NCBI GenBank assembly: GCA_001298545.1
Contig: LJCX01000032.1
Coordinates: 62,001 to 126,000, forward strand
Length of the DNA stretch: 64,000 nucleotides
Reading direction: 5' to 3'
From: Actinobacteria bacterium OV320
GTDB lineage: Bacteria; Actinomycetota; Actinomycetes; Streptomycetales; Streptomycetaceae
In this document: piece by piece, positions 1-17,900 of the stretch
Position numbering within the stretch: the first letter of the stretch is position 1
Layout: every line of letters starts with the position of its first letter
Notes under the pieces: generated by a model
What the model was told of the DNA's origin: nothing
The model's input: only the letters and a program-made list of their open reading frames with translations
Databases searched by the model: none
Made by a program: the position numbers and the translations under genes

Positions 1-2
1 CG

Positions 3-173
3 GAGGAAGCCCCGTTCGGCGCAGCCGAGTTCGACAAGCACACGCGTCACTTCCGCCGTGAGGCGCTGGACACCGACGGCCGCCCCGTCGCTCGATCAGC
101 TCCTCAGGGCTTCCACGACCCGAGCACGTCTTTCATCGCATCCGTCATCGCGAACTGCAGCAGCGGGCCGTAG
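3..173 (+). other. possible 3' end of a gene entering from the left
   Basis: The third plus-strand frame is open from the left edge and, over about the first 95 bases, uses G/C-ending codons and reads like the C-terminus of a soluble protein (EEAPFGAAEFDKHTRHF...). It continues to a stop near 173, which overlaps the convergent gene at 104-865. I do not recognise the family. The overlap makes it possible that the true gene ends elsewhere or that this is not coding. Confidence 0.25.
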
Positions 174-865
174 GTGATCCGGCCGACGCCCAGGCGGCGG
201 AAGCGCTCAAGATCGTGCCTGACGGGATGGGCCGTGGAGTTCACGGGAACGGCGACGGCGCCAGTCACCGCAGTGAGCAGGTCGTCGTCGTCCTGAATAC
301 CCACCGGGTAGACGCTGTCGGCGCCGGCCTGCTCCATGGCTCGCAGTCGCTCGATCGCCTCGTCGAGGACGCCGGAAGCGTCCTTTGCTTGCAGGAAGAG
401 GTCGGTGCGCCCGTTCACCCAGACCGGAACTCCGGCGTCGTCAGCTCCCGCGCGCAGGCCGGCGATGTAGCTCGCGTGCTCCTGTGTGCTGCGCAGACGG
501 CCGCCGTCCGAGTGGACGGTGTCCTCGATGTTGAGACCGGCGCCGCCGACCTCGATGAGCCCGGCGATGAGATCCGCGGGCTTCTGTCCGTATCCGGCCT
601 CCAGGTCCACGGACACGGGGACGTCGACCGCCGCGATGATCGGCCTGACGGCGGTGAGCACTTCCTCGAAGGTCTGCCCCTCGTGGTCGTCGGCTCCCCG
701 GGAGTCGGCGAGCGGATGACTGCCGACCGTCAGCGCGGGGAACCCGACGGCGGCTGCCGTCCGAGCGGACCAGACGTCCCAGACGGTCGGCAGCACGAGC
801 GGCTTGTACTCGGAGTGCAGCTGCTTGAGGCGTTGAGCGCGTTCAACAGTGGTGCGAGAGTCCAT
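104..865 (-). CDS. isocitrate lyase/phosphoenolpyruvate mutase family protein
   Basis: A 253-residue cytoplasmic protein of the PEP mutase/isocitrate lyase superfamily, TIM-barrel enzymes that make or break C-C or C-P bonds on small 2-oxo acids with Mg2+. Visible are the DVWSARTAAAVGFPALTVGS strand-loop, the acidic metal-site segment VSVDLEAGYG near residue 85 and the VNGRTDLFL segment near residue 150. The length is typical of the short uncharacterised actinobacterial branch that NCBI-type annotation calls 'isocitrate lyase/phosphoenolpyruvate mutase family'. There is no phosphonate gene nearby, so a phosphonate role is not supported and the substrate is unknown. No strong Shine-Dalgarno is seen before the ATG. 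The 234 bases between it and the next gene show no obvious structure. Confidence 0.85.
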   Translation of the reverse strand: MDSRTTVERAQRLKQLHSEYKPLVLPTVWDVWSARTAAAVGFPALTVGSHPLADSRGADDHEGQTFEEVLTAVRPIIAAVDVPVSVDLEAGYGQKPADLIAGLIEVGGAGLNIEDTVHSDGGRLRSTQEHASYIAGLRAGADDAGVPVWVNGRTDLFLQAKDASGVLDEAIERLRAMEQAGADSVYPVGIQDDDDLLTAVTGAVAVPVNSTAHPVRHDLERFRRLGVGRITYGPLLQFAMTDAMKDVLGSWKP

Positions 866-1099
866 GTCAAGGACGCTACACCTGGCTGCCGCAAAGCACG
901 TGCCGGAGGGGCGCCGCCCGGTGACGGAAAGATGCAGCCCGGTTTCTTTCTGGGTTGCTCACGTGGACAGGGGCGGGGCGGTCCGAAAGAAGCCGCAACC
1001 GGCTCCGAACACGATCGGCTCCATGCTTTTAGCCGTTGATCCTGTAACTGAGGGCGGTCTCGCCAGTGGCTTCGCCGAGTTCCACGCGGGTCAATACAC

Positions 1100-2347
1100 C
1101 TAGCGCACGGCGCCTCCGACGCCCGGGGCGTGTACGTCGGCCAGTGTGGTGGCCAGGGACCGCCAGACGTGGGTGGCCAGATCGAGGTTGTGGGCGTCCG
1201 TCGCCTGCTGCCCGAGGCGGCGCAGGGCCGCGACGCCCTGGTCGACCCGGCCCTCCAGGATCATCAGACGGCCCTCCAGGACCGCCAGCCGTACCCGGTC
1301 CCCGTGCGGCAGCCGGAGTTCGCCGTCCGGCGGCAACGCCCCGCACAGCGTCCGGGCCTCGTCCAACCGGCCCTGGTGGAAGGCGAGATGGGCCCGCAGG
1401 GCGCGCACCTCCTGCAACTGGATCGGGGTGCCGATGAGTTCGAGGACCACGCCGGCCTCGCCGAGCCACCGCTCCGCCGCCGCCACGCACGGCGGTGACA
1501 TCTGGAGCGCGGCGGCCGTCGCCGCCGTACGCAGCCGGGTCCACAGGATCAGGTCGTCGCCGCCCCGGAGCAGTGCCAGCGCCCGCTCCAGCCGGGACCG
1601 GGCGGTGCGGTGGTCGCCCCGCCGATCGGCGACCACCGAGGCGGTCCACAACGCCTCGGCGGTGGCCTGGGGAGCGGCCGCGGGCAGCAACTCGCTCTCC
1701 AGCTCCCGTACATGGCGCTCGGCCGCTTCCAGCCGGCCGAGCCCGGTCTCGATGGCGATCAGGACCGTCTGGGCGGGCATGACGTCGGCGGCCGACAGCC
1801 GCTCGGCGCGTGCGACGGCGAGCGCGGTGACGGCGACCGGTTCCGCCGCCCGTGCCTTGCCCAGGGCGTACAGACAGCGCGCGTACTGCACATGGGACCG
1901 CACCCGGAGGTCGGGTGCCGCGATCAGTTCGCTCAGTTCGATCAGCTCGCGCAGATGACCGTGCTCCTGCTCGAAGTCCCCCTGGCCGCCGCTGATCCGG
2001 CCGAGCAGCCACAGCGCCTGCCAGCGGCCGAGGGGGTCGTCGTGCTCGTCGTCGCGCACCGCCCGGAGGAGGGCGGTGGCGCTGTCCGTGCCCGGCGGTG
2101 CCGAGGCCGCGGCGGCGAGCGCGCGGCTCAGGCAACCGCCCGCGCGCGGTTCGGTCAACGCGGTGACGTCCACGCCGAGTTGCTGTGCCAGATAGCTGAC
2201 GGTTCGTCCGGTCGGCCGGCGTTCGCCCGACTCCAGACGGGAGAGGTATCCGGTGGACATGCCCTCACCGACGACCGCGGCCTGGCTCAAGCCCCGCTCG
2301 AGCCTGAGCTTCCTCAGCTGCCGGCCGAAGTGCGGCTGCTCAAGCAT
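1100..2347 (-). CDS. XRE-type helix-turn-helix regulator with TPR-like C-terminal region
   Basis: A DNA-binding regulator of 415 residues. Residues about 5-60 (FGRQLRKLRLERGLSQAAVV, then STGYLSRLESGERRPTG) form a clear XRE helix-turn-helix. The remaining ~340 residues are Ala/Leu/Arg-rich alpha-helical repeats typical of TPR-containing Streptomyces regulators. I start at the ATG at 2347 (MLEQPHFGRQ), which has a GAGGG-like ribosome site. The frame is open further upstream to 2701, but that extension has no domain and crosses the promoter. The gene is divergent from the PAS-LuxR gene across a ~420-base region packed with GGCAA/TTGCC half-sites (see 2420-2721), which could be its own operator. 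The regulated pathway is unknown; position suggests either the antimycin cluster or the left flank. Confidence 0.8.
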   Translation of the reverse strand: MLEQPHFGRQLRKLRLERGLSQAAVVGEGMSTGYLSRLESGERRPTGRTVSYLAQQLGVDVTALTEPRAGGCLSRALAAAASAPPGTDSATALLRAVRDDEHDDPLGRWQALWLLGRISGGQGDFEQEHGHLRELIELSELIAAPDLRVRSHVQYARCLYALGKARAAEPVAVTALAVARAERLSAADVMPAQTVLIAIETGLGRLEAAERHVRELESELLPAAAPQATAEALWTASVVADRRGDHRTARSRLERALALLRGGDDLILWTRLRTAATAAALQMSPPCVAAAERWLGEAGVVLELIGTPIQLQEVRALRAHLAFHQGRLDEARTLCGALPPDGELRLPHGDRVRLAVLEGRLMILEGRVDQGVAALRRLGQQATDAHNLDLATHVWRSLATTLADVHAPGVGGAVR

Positions 2348-2419
2348 TTCGCCCTCTGATCCCCTGAGGTCCTTTTGAGTCTTCTGATCGCCCCGTGTTT
2401 TCGAGGCCGCGTCCGGAAG

Positions 2420-2721
2420 TTGCCCATACTTTAGGGAGGCTTGGCAATGGGGGCAACATGGTTGCGCACGCGAGGTTTCTCCTGTCATTTGCCATGGCTC
2501 CCTGCGTACCGGGTTTCGGAACGGCCGGGCGGAGGATCGAGTTGGCTGAAATTGCCCCATGGCCAAAAGAGTTGGCAATGGACGTGCCCGGATAGGCAAA
2601 CACTTGCCAGGCGGGTTGTCCGGCCATAGCCTCCGAGTTGCCGACCCGATGTGATATCGCCCCGACCTGGTGGCGACTGCGCGTAAGTGACGCACTGACA
2701 ACGTTGTCTCGCGGGGTTGCC
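2420..2721. promoter_or_regulatory. divergent promoter region with ten GGCAA/TTGCC boxes
   Basis: Between the XRE-TPR gene and the PAS-LuxR gene the pentamer GGCAA or its complement TTGCC occurs ten times in about 300 bases (starts near 2420, 2443, 2452, 2489, 2552, 2574, 2595, 2604, 2638, 2717). A 10-mer TTGGCAATGG is repeated exactly at 2441 and 2572. The pair at 2595-2608 is a perfect inverted repeat, GGCAA-ACAC-TTGCC. A CTTTAGGGA box at 2429 matches both arms of the antB/antC inverted repeat. I infer operator sites for one or both flanking regulators. Confidence 0.5.
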
Positions 2722-2770
2722 GGAAAGGGCGGGGTGCATCGAAACCCCCATGTACAGAGGGAAAGACGGT

Positions 2771-3421
2771 ATGTCCGTGGTGACCACAAGCATCACCGCC
2801 TCATCCACCACCGTCGTCAAGGCGGGCGCCGGCGTGAACCGCCGCCGCACCTACACGGCCCATGTATGTCCGAAGGACATGACCATCACGGCCGCGGAAG
2901 CCGATTTCGCGGCACAGTTCGGGGCGAGCCCCGGCCAGATATGCGACCGCACGCTGAGCGATCTGCTCCGGGCAGGCACGCCCGAGGTGCTGCGCCATCG
3001 TTTCACCGACCTTTCCGAGGGCCGCACGAGCTGGTTCACCGAACGGGTGGCCGGCCGGCACGGCAGCGGCCGAGTCTTCGCCGCAGACCTGACGGGGATA
3101 GCTGTCACCGGCGCGACCGGGCCGGCCGGACTGGTCCTCCTGCTGAGCCCCCTGGGGGCGGCGGGCGAGCCGTACCCCCGCGAACTGACGCTCAGCGAAC
3201 TCGACGTGCAGGTCCTGGAGGGCGTGGCGGGTGGTGCGTCGACCGTGCAGCTGGCCGGCCGCCTGTACCTGAGCCGTCAGGGCGTCGAGTACCGCGTGCG
3301 CCTGCTGCTGCGCCGTTTCGACGCTCCCAACCGGCCCGCCCTGGTGGCCCGCGCCCACGCGCTCGGGCTGTTCGCGCCGGGCCAGTGGCCCCCACGGGTA
3401 CTGCCGGAGCTCATCGAGTAA
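2771..3421 (+). CDS. PAS-LuxR type transcriptional regulator
   Basis: A 216-residue regulator. The start chosen is the ATG at 2771 (MSVVTTSITAS), preceded by a GAGGGAAAG ribosome site; an in-frame ATG at 2717 has poorer context. Residues ~35-140 (from MTITAAEADFAAQFGASPGQ to GLVLLLSP) look like a PAS sensor fold. Residues ~150-205 (LTLSELDVQVLEGVAGGAST, then RLYLSRQGVEYRVRLLLRRF) form a LuxR/FixJ-type helix-turn-helix. This architecture is that of PimM/FscRI regulators, and FscRI of the candicidin cluster is known to activate antimycin genes. The gene ends 620 bases before the 3' end of antA, and its upstream region carries the same CTTTAGGGA box as the antB/antC promoter region. Control of antBA/antCDE by this protein is an inference. 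Confidence 0.8.
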   Translation: MSVVTTSITASSTTVVKAGAGVNRRRTYTAHVCPKDMTITAAEADFAAQFGASPGQICDRTLSDLLRAGTPEVLRHRFTDLSEGRTSWFTERVAGRHGSGRVFAADLTGIAVTGATGPAGLVLLLSPLGAAGEPYPRELTLSELDVQVLEGVAGGASTVQLAGRLYLSRQGVEYRVRLLLRRFDAPNRPALVARAHALGLFAPGQWPPRVLPELIE

Positions 3422-3449
3422 CGGGCACGACGGGGGACACACGGCGGGC

Positions 3450-3485
3450 GGTGGCCGTCGGCGGGATCGCCCGCCGACGGCCACC
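3450..3485 (+). terminator. hairpin terminator after the PAS-LuxR gene
   Basis: A perfect 16-bp inverted repeat (arms 3450-3465 and 3470-3485, loop ATCG) begins 28 bases after the stop codon. It has no T-run, as is usual for Streptomyces terminators. Confidence 0.7.
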
Positions 3486-3584
3486 GTCGCGTCCGTCCCG
3501 GGGCCCCGGCGGGCACCGTGCGCCCGTCGGGGGCGAGGTCCGGTGCGTGCTCCGGTGCGTGCTCCGTCGGGCACCTGATCGAAG

Positions 3585-3875
3585 CGCTCGGGGGAGTGCC
3601 GGCCGGCCTCCTCGTGCGGCGTGCGCCCCGGCTCCGGGCGGAAGCGGAGTAGGGGCGTGCCGGGCGGCGCGACGGGGCGCCCGCCGCACGCCCGGGCCCC
3701 ACAACCCTTCTCCCCCCCCCCCCCCCCGGGCGCCGCGCGCGCCGCTCGGGGGGGCGCCGGCCGGCCTCCTCGTGCGGGGTGCGCCGGGGCTCCGGGCGGA
3801 AGCGGAGTAGGGGCGTGCCGGGCGGCGCGACGGGACGCCCGCCGCACGCCGGGACTCCAGAACCTTTCTCCCCCC
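3585..3875. repeat. two tandem copies of a ~130-155 bp repeat, 158-bp period
   Basis: A block starting CGCTCGGGGG at 3585 recurs at 3743. The two copies align at a constant offset of 158 bases through the shared core GCTCCGGGCGGAAGCGGAGT (3631 and 3789) and on to the CTTCTCCCC end, with scattered substitutions. Both contain a short CTCCG...CGGAG inverted repeat. The block lies in the 620-base non-coding gap between the PAS-LuxR gene and antA. I see no convincing gene in this gap on either strand; the open frames there are GC-driven. Function unknown. Confidence 0.75.
3712..3727. repeat. 16-base poly-C tract
   Basis: An uninterrupted run of sixteen C sits at the junction of the two repeat copies. 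The corresponding place in the second copy has only six C followed by TCG. Such tracts slip easily during replication and are also hard to sequence, so the length may vary or be wrong. Confidence 0.85.
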
Positions 3876-4041
3876 TCGCGCCGCGGGGCGCGGCGTCGGC
3901 AGGCGCCTCCGCCGCGTCGCCGGCCCGCCCGGACACTCCGCACGGACCGCCTCCTCCGCCGCGCGTCCGCGCGCGGCGGATCCTGCTCGGGCCGGCCGCA
4001 AGGCACTTCCTCCGGGCGCGGCAGGATCCACAGGACGGGCG

Positions 4042-4560
4042 TCAGGCCGCCGAGGGCTGCCAGGCCTCCCGGAAGCGCAGTCGGGCGCGGTGCAGCCGGG
4101 ACCGTACCGTGCCCACCGGCAGTGACAGGACACGTGCCATCTCCTCCTCGTTGAGGCCGTAGGCGCGCAGGGTGAGGACCTGCCGGTGGGACATGGACAG
4201 CCGGTCCAGTACATCGCTGATGTGCACGGCGTCCAGCGGGTTCGCCTCCTGCCCCGGCTCGACCCGCTGGTACTGCCGCTCCTCACCGGCCCGTTTCACC
4301 GTGCGCACGGCCTCGCGGACCGTCACCGAACGCACCCAGCCGTAGAACGCGGTCGGCTCCCGCAGCGTGCGCAGACCCCGGTAGACGGCGAGGAGCGCCT
4401 CCTGCGTGGCGTCCGCGCCGTCGTCGTGCGTGATGGACCGGCACAGTCGTGCGACGTACGGGACGATCCCGGTCAGCAGTTGGTTCATGGCCTGTTCGTC
4501 GCCCGCCTGGGCGCGCGGCAGCAGCGCCAGGGGCGTGGGGATGTCGCTGACGTTGCTCAT
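4042..4560 (-). CDS. antA: ECF-type RNA polymerase sigma factor AntA
   Basis: A 172-residue sigma-70 family factor without a visible anti-sigma gene beside it. Region 2 includes the DDGADATQEALLAVYRGLRT segment (about residues 46-65) and region 4 the LNEEEMARVLSLPVGTVRSR helix-turn-helix (about residues 135-155). Size, sequence type and position identify it as the antimycin cluster sigma factor, known in S. albus to transcribe antGF and antHIJKLMNO. The protein ends Pro-Ser-Ala-Ala. A C-terminal Ala-Ala is the reported ClpXP recognition signal that limits this sigma factor. It lies 53 bases downstream of antB on the same strand and is probably co-transcribed with it. Confidence 0.95.
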   Translation of the reverse strand: MSNVSDIPTPLALLPRAQAGDEQAMNQLLTGIVPYVARLCRSITHDDGADATQEALLAVYRGLRTLREPTAFYGWVRSVTVREAVRTVKRAGEERQYQRVEPGQEANPLDAVHISDVLDRLSMSHRQVLTLRAYGLNEEEMARVLSLPVGTVRSRLHRARLRFREAWQPSAA

Positions 4561-4613
4561 GTCGGCGCAGGGCTCCTTACGGTGGCCGGTGAGGTGCGGT
4601 GCGGTGGGCCGCC

Positions 4614-5906
4614 TCAGCCCGCCGCCGTGGGGACGGGTTCGACGGCGGTGGCGCAGGCGTCGAGCACCGCACCGACCTCGTCGCGGAAGGCCCGGACGAA
4701 CTCCGGGCTGAAACAGGCGGTGAAGTACGGGAACTCGATGGCCAGCCGTCCCTCGTACGAGACGACACAGGCCATCACCGGGCTGCGCCCGGCCGCCGGG
4801 AAGTACTGCTCCCGGGCGGGCACCAGCCGGACGTCGGTGGCCTCCAGGCCCTCCGGCAGCCGGGGCCCCGGGACGACGCCCATGTTCGTGGCGATCACCG
4901 TCGCCAGTTGCAGCGTGGGGTTGCGCGGGATCTCGGGCGTGATCCGCATCTCGTGGTACGGACCGTCACCCGCGACGAACTCGCCGAGCCGGGAGTGGAC
5001 GGTGCGGGCCAGCTCGACCGGGTCCGACTCCGGGGCGACGTCCAGGGCCTGGAGGTGGCTGGTGACGGCGGGCACCATCACCAGCGCGGGCACCGGCGGT
5101 GACAGCCGCGAGCGCAGATCGACGGGGGAGAGGCAGCGCAGGGCACGCGGCTCGCCGCCGGGCAGACGCCGGCGCGCCGTCGTGAGCAGGGCCGCGGCGA
5201 CCAGGGCGTGCACGGTCACGCCCGCCGTGCGGGCGGTGCGGCGCAGCCGGCCGGTGCGTTCCTCGTCCAGCGTCAGCCGGCACACCTCGATACGGCCCTC
5301 GACGGCGGACGGATCCGTGACGTCGTACGCCACCAGCTCCGCCGGGTGCCGGCGCGCTTCGTCCACGCGCCGTTCCAGGTACGCGGTCGTCGCCGCCTCG
5401 TCCACCGCGGGCAGCAACTCGCTCACGGGCACCGCCCAGCCGGGAGTGCCGTCCGCGGCACCGGGCCGCTCCTCGCCCTCGGCCAGGGCCCGGTAGCGTT
5501 CCCAGATCTCGTTGTGCAGGGCGATGCCGCTGTGTCCGTCGACGACGGTGTGGTCCACCGAGAGCACGAACAGGTGGCCGTCTCCCTCGGGCGCGCTCAC
5601 CAGGACCGCCCGGCTCAGGGGCCCGCCGACGGACAGCGGCGTGTTCAGCTCCGTGGCGTAGGCGTCCTCGGCGGCGCCGGTCCGGGTGCTCAGCCGGGGG
5701 CGCGCGGCCTCGTCCAGCAGGTCCAGCGCGAAGCCCTCGCCGTCCGGCACGATGCGGGTCCGCAGCGACGGATGCGCCTCGGTGACCGCGTCGAACGCGG
5801 CCGACAGCGCCTCGATGTCGAGACGGCCGCGCAGGGTGCAGGAGAGCACCGCTCGGCTTCGCTGCCCGACGTACAGCGTCTCTACCGGACACAACGCACG
5901 GCGCAT
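4614..5906 (-). CDS. antB: condensation-like acyltransferase AntB
   Basis: A 430-residue stand-alone acyltransferase of the condensation/PapA superfamily. The catalytic HxxxD motif is seen as DHTVVDGHSG (His119, Asp123), and the N-terminal MRRALCPVETLYVGQ resembles the first motif of PapA-type enzymes. In antimycin biosynthesis AntB uses acyl-CoAs to esterify the C8 hydroxyl of the nine-membered dilactone, giving the variable side chain. The gene is transcribed away from antC; the 426-base divergent region contains a 12-bp inverted repeat (6058-6116) likely to be a regulator site. Confidence 0.95.
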   Translation of the reverse strand: MRRALCPVETLYVGQRSRAVLSCTLRGRLDIEALSAAFDAVTEAHPSLRTRIVPDGEGFALDLLDEAARPRLSTRTGAAEDAYATELNTPLSVGGPLSRAVLVSAPEGDGHLFVLSVDHTVVDGHSGIALHNEIWERYRALAEGEERPGAADGTPGWAVPVSELLPAVDEAATTAYLERRVDEARRHPAELVAYDVTDPSAVEGRIEVCRLTLDEERTGRLRRTARTAGVTVHALVAAALLTTARRRLPGGEPRALRCLSPVDLRSRLSPPVPALVMVPAVTSHLQALDVAPESDPVELARTVHSRLGEFVAGDGPYHEMRITPEIPRNPTLQLATVIATNMGVVPGPRLPEGLEATDVRLVPAREQYFPAAGRSPVMACVVSYEGRLAIEFPYFTACFSPEFVRAFRDEVGAVLDACATAVEPVPTAAG

Positions 5907-6057
5907 GACCCAGGCCCTCTTTTCGTCCGCTCATTCCCGGAAAACCGCACGCCGGCCATCGGTCGGCGCCGCGGATCCGGCTCAACGTCCTTTCGAGAGT
6001 GCACGGTCGGGCCGGTGCGAATCCAGCCGATGCGGTGCGCCCGGGGAAAGTCTCGTG

Positions 6058-6116
6058 TTTTCCCTAAAGTTCGTCGCGGACGCGGCTATCCCGGAACTCG
6101 CGTTCTTTAGGGAAAA
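6058..6116. promoter_or_regulatory. inverted repeat in the antB/antC divergent promoter region
   Basis: TTTTCCCTAAAG (6058-6069) and its exact complement CTTTAGGGAAAA (6105-6116) face each other across 35 bases. They are much more AT-rich than their surroundings. The right arm plus the following bases resembles the PimM/FscRI-type consensus CTVGGGAWWTCCCBAG at about 11 of 16 positions by eye. PAS-LuxR activation of antBA and antCDE is known in S. albus, so these are probably the activator boxes. The rest of 5907-6332 shows nothing else obvious. Confidence 0.6.
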
Positions 6117-6332
6117 ACCTGAATTCCGTTCGCGGGGCCGGATCGGGCTTGACCGGGTTCGCCCGGCTGCCCCAGCGTGAGGACCTCGTGAACCGGCGGC
6201 GGGCCGCGATACGGCCACGTCCCCGGAGCGCGGCCGTAAATGCCGGCCCGGTGGGCCGGGGCCGCTTCCCTGTCAGACCGACCGGGCTCTTTCCGGCCGG
6301 GCCGTTACGGCTTGCCACGTGAGGGTTGTGCT

Positions 6333-14922
<8,590 letters not shown>

Positions 14923-14930
<8 letters not shown>

Positions 14931-17900
14931 GACCAACGGGCCGCTGGACACACCGGAGGAGGACCTGCCGGCCGTCGCCGTCATCGGCATGGCCGGCCGG
15001 TTTCCCGGCGCCGACGACCTCGACGCGTTCTGGGACAACCTGGCCGCGGGCCGCGAAGCCGTACGACCCGTCACCGACGAGGAGTTCCTGGCCGCCGGCG
15101 GCGACCCGCGCGACCTGGACGACCCGTCGCTGATCCGCATGGCCTCCGTCGTCGAGGGCATCGACCGCTTCGACTCCGGGTTCTTCGGCTACCTGCCCGC
15201 CGAGGCCGCCGTGGTCGACCCCCAGCAGCGCCTGCTGCTGGAGACCGCCTACCACGCCCTGGAGGACGCGGGCCGCCTCGCACCCGGCACCGATCACGGC
15301 ACCTTCGGCGTGTACGCGGGCGCCGGCGACAGCCGGTACTACCCCGCCCACGTCCACCCCCGCCACGCCGGACAGCCCGGCTCCGTCGAGCTGGTGCACG
15401 CGGCCACCGCCAACTCCCTGGGCACCCTCGCCCCCCGCATCTCCTACGAACTGGGTCTGACCGGCCCCAGCGTGTCCCTCCAGACGGCCTGCTCCACCGC
15501 GCTCGTCGCCGTGCACACCGCCTGCCAGGACCTCCTCGACCACCGCTGCGACACCGCCCTCGCCGCCGCCGTCTCCCTCAACCCCTCGGCGGCGCTCGGC
15601 TACCGGCACGTACCCGACGGGCCCTTCTCGCCCGACGGACACTGCCGGGCGTTCGCCGCGGACGCCGCCGGCACCTCCTCCGGGGACGGCGTCGGCGCGG
15701 TCGTCCTCAAACGGCTGGCGGACGCCCTCGCCGACGGCGACCACGTCCGGGCCGTGATCCGGGGCAGCGCCGTCAACAACGACGGACGGCGCAAGGTCGG
15801 CTTCAGCGCGCCCAGTTCCGCCGGACAGACCGAGGTCGTGCTGGCCGCTCAGGCCCAGGCGATGGTGGACGCCGACACCATCGGCCTGGTCGAGGCGCAC
15901 GGCACCGCGACGCGCCTCGGCGACCCCATCGAGGTGGCCGCGCTCACCGAGGCGTTCCGGGAGTCCACCCGACGGCGCGGCTACTGCGCGCTGGGCTCGG
16001 TGAAGACCAACATCGGCCATCTGGGCGCGGCGGCCGGCATCGCCGGGCTCATCAAGGCGGTCCTCGCCCTGGAACACCGGCAGATCCCGCCCAGCCTGCA
16101 CTTCGACCGGCCCAACCCGCTCATCGACTTCGCGGCCGGACCGTTCCGCGTCCCCACCGCGCTGGAGGACTGGCCCGCCGACGGCCACCCCCGGCGGGCC
16201 GCGGTCAGCGCCTTCGGGATCGGCGGCACCAACGCCCACGTCGTCCTGGAGGAGGCCCCCGCTCCCGCGCCCGCACCGCCGCGCGCCCCCGAGGAAGGCG
16301 GCCGCCTGGTGCTGCCGCTGTCCGCCCGGACGGCCGGCGCCCTGCGCGGCCAGGCCGAGGCACTCGCCCACCACCTGGAACGACGCCCGGGCCTGCGCCT
16401 GGACGACGTGGCGCACACGCTGCGCACCGCCCGTCCCGCCCTGCGCCACCGCCTGACGGTCAGCGCTGCCTCCCGCGAGGAGGCCCTGTCCGCTCTGCGG
16501 GCCGCCGCCCCCGCCACCCCGGCCGTGCCGGACGAACCCGCCCGGGTGGCCTTCCTGCTGCCGGGCGGCGGCACCCAGTACCCCGGCATGGGCGCCGAGC
16601 TGTACCGCGACCAGGACGTCTACCGCGACGCCGTGGACGAGTGCGCCCGCATCCTGCGTCCCGTCCTCGGCACCGACCTGCGCACCTCCCTCTTCGAGGG
16701 CGCACCGGCCGACCACACCGCCACCTTCCTCGGCCTGGTCGTCACCGAGTACGCCCTCGCGCGCACCCTGATGGCCGCCGGGGTCCGCCCCGACGCGCTC
16801 ATCGGCCACTCCCTGGGCGAGTACACGGCGGCCTGCCTGGCCGGGGTCATCGACCTCGCGGACATGCTGCCCCTGGTCACCGAACGGATCCGGCTGATCA
16901 GCGGGGCGGGCGGAGCGACCGTCGGTGTGGCGGCCCCGGCCGAGGAGATACTGCCGCTGCTCGACGAGGAGTTGTCCCTGGCCGCGGTGAACGGGCCCGC
17001 CGCCTGCACCGTCGCCGGATACGAGGAGGCCGTGGCCCGCTTCGAGCGGGAACTCGCCCGCCGGGACCTCCCGTTCCGCCGGGTGCGGATACCGGCCGCC
17101 GCCCACTCCCACGTGCTGGACCCGGTGCTGGAGACGTACGAGCGGCACCTGCACGGCGTCACCCTGCGCCCGCCCCGCATCCCGTTCGTCACCAGCGTCA
17201 CCGGCACCTGGATCACCGACGCCCAGGCGACCTCGGTCCGGCACTGGCTCGACCACACCCGCCGCACCGTGCGGTTCACCGACGCCGTCACGGCCCTGTG
17301 GGAGCGCGGGCGCCCGGTCCTGGTGGAGATCGGACCGGCGGACACCCTGACCGGACTGGCCACCGCCCAGCTGGACCCGGACACACCGGTGACGGTCACC
17401 ACCATGCGGCACGCCAAGTCCGACGCCCGCGACGGCTTCGTCCTCGCCGAGGCGCTGGGCCGGCTGTGGAGCGCCGGCGCGGACACCGCGCTCCCGCCGG
17501 TGCCGGGCACGCCGCGGCCGGTGCCGCTGCCGCCGTACGCCTTCGAACGGCACCGGCACTGGATCGACGCCCCCGGCGGCCGCTCCACCGTGTCCGACAC
17601 CCCGGACACGGTCCAGGACGGGCCGCACCTCGCGCCCCGGCCCCGGCTCACCACCGAGGCCGTGCCGCCGCGCACCGAGCGGGAACGGGCCGTCGTCCGG
17701 CTGTGGGAGCAGACCCTCGGCATCGGCGGCATCGGCGTCCACGACAACTTCTTCGACCTCGGCGGCGACTCCATGCGGGCCGTCCTGCTGGCGGGCCGGC
17801 TCCGCCGGGCCGGGGTGCTCGACGTACCCGCCGCCACCCTCCTGGCCGCGCCGACCGTCACCGGGGTCCTCGCCGCCACCGAGGACACCGACGACCAGCG

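Noticed and set aside
2348..2701. 118-residue N-terminal extension of the XRE-TPR regulator
   Set aside because: Runs through the promoter and all GGCAA boxes; codon use is unlike a gene.
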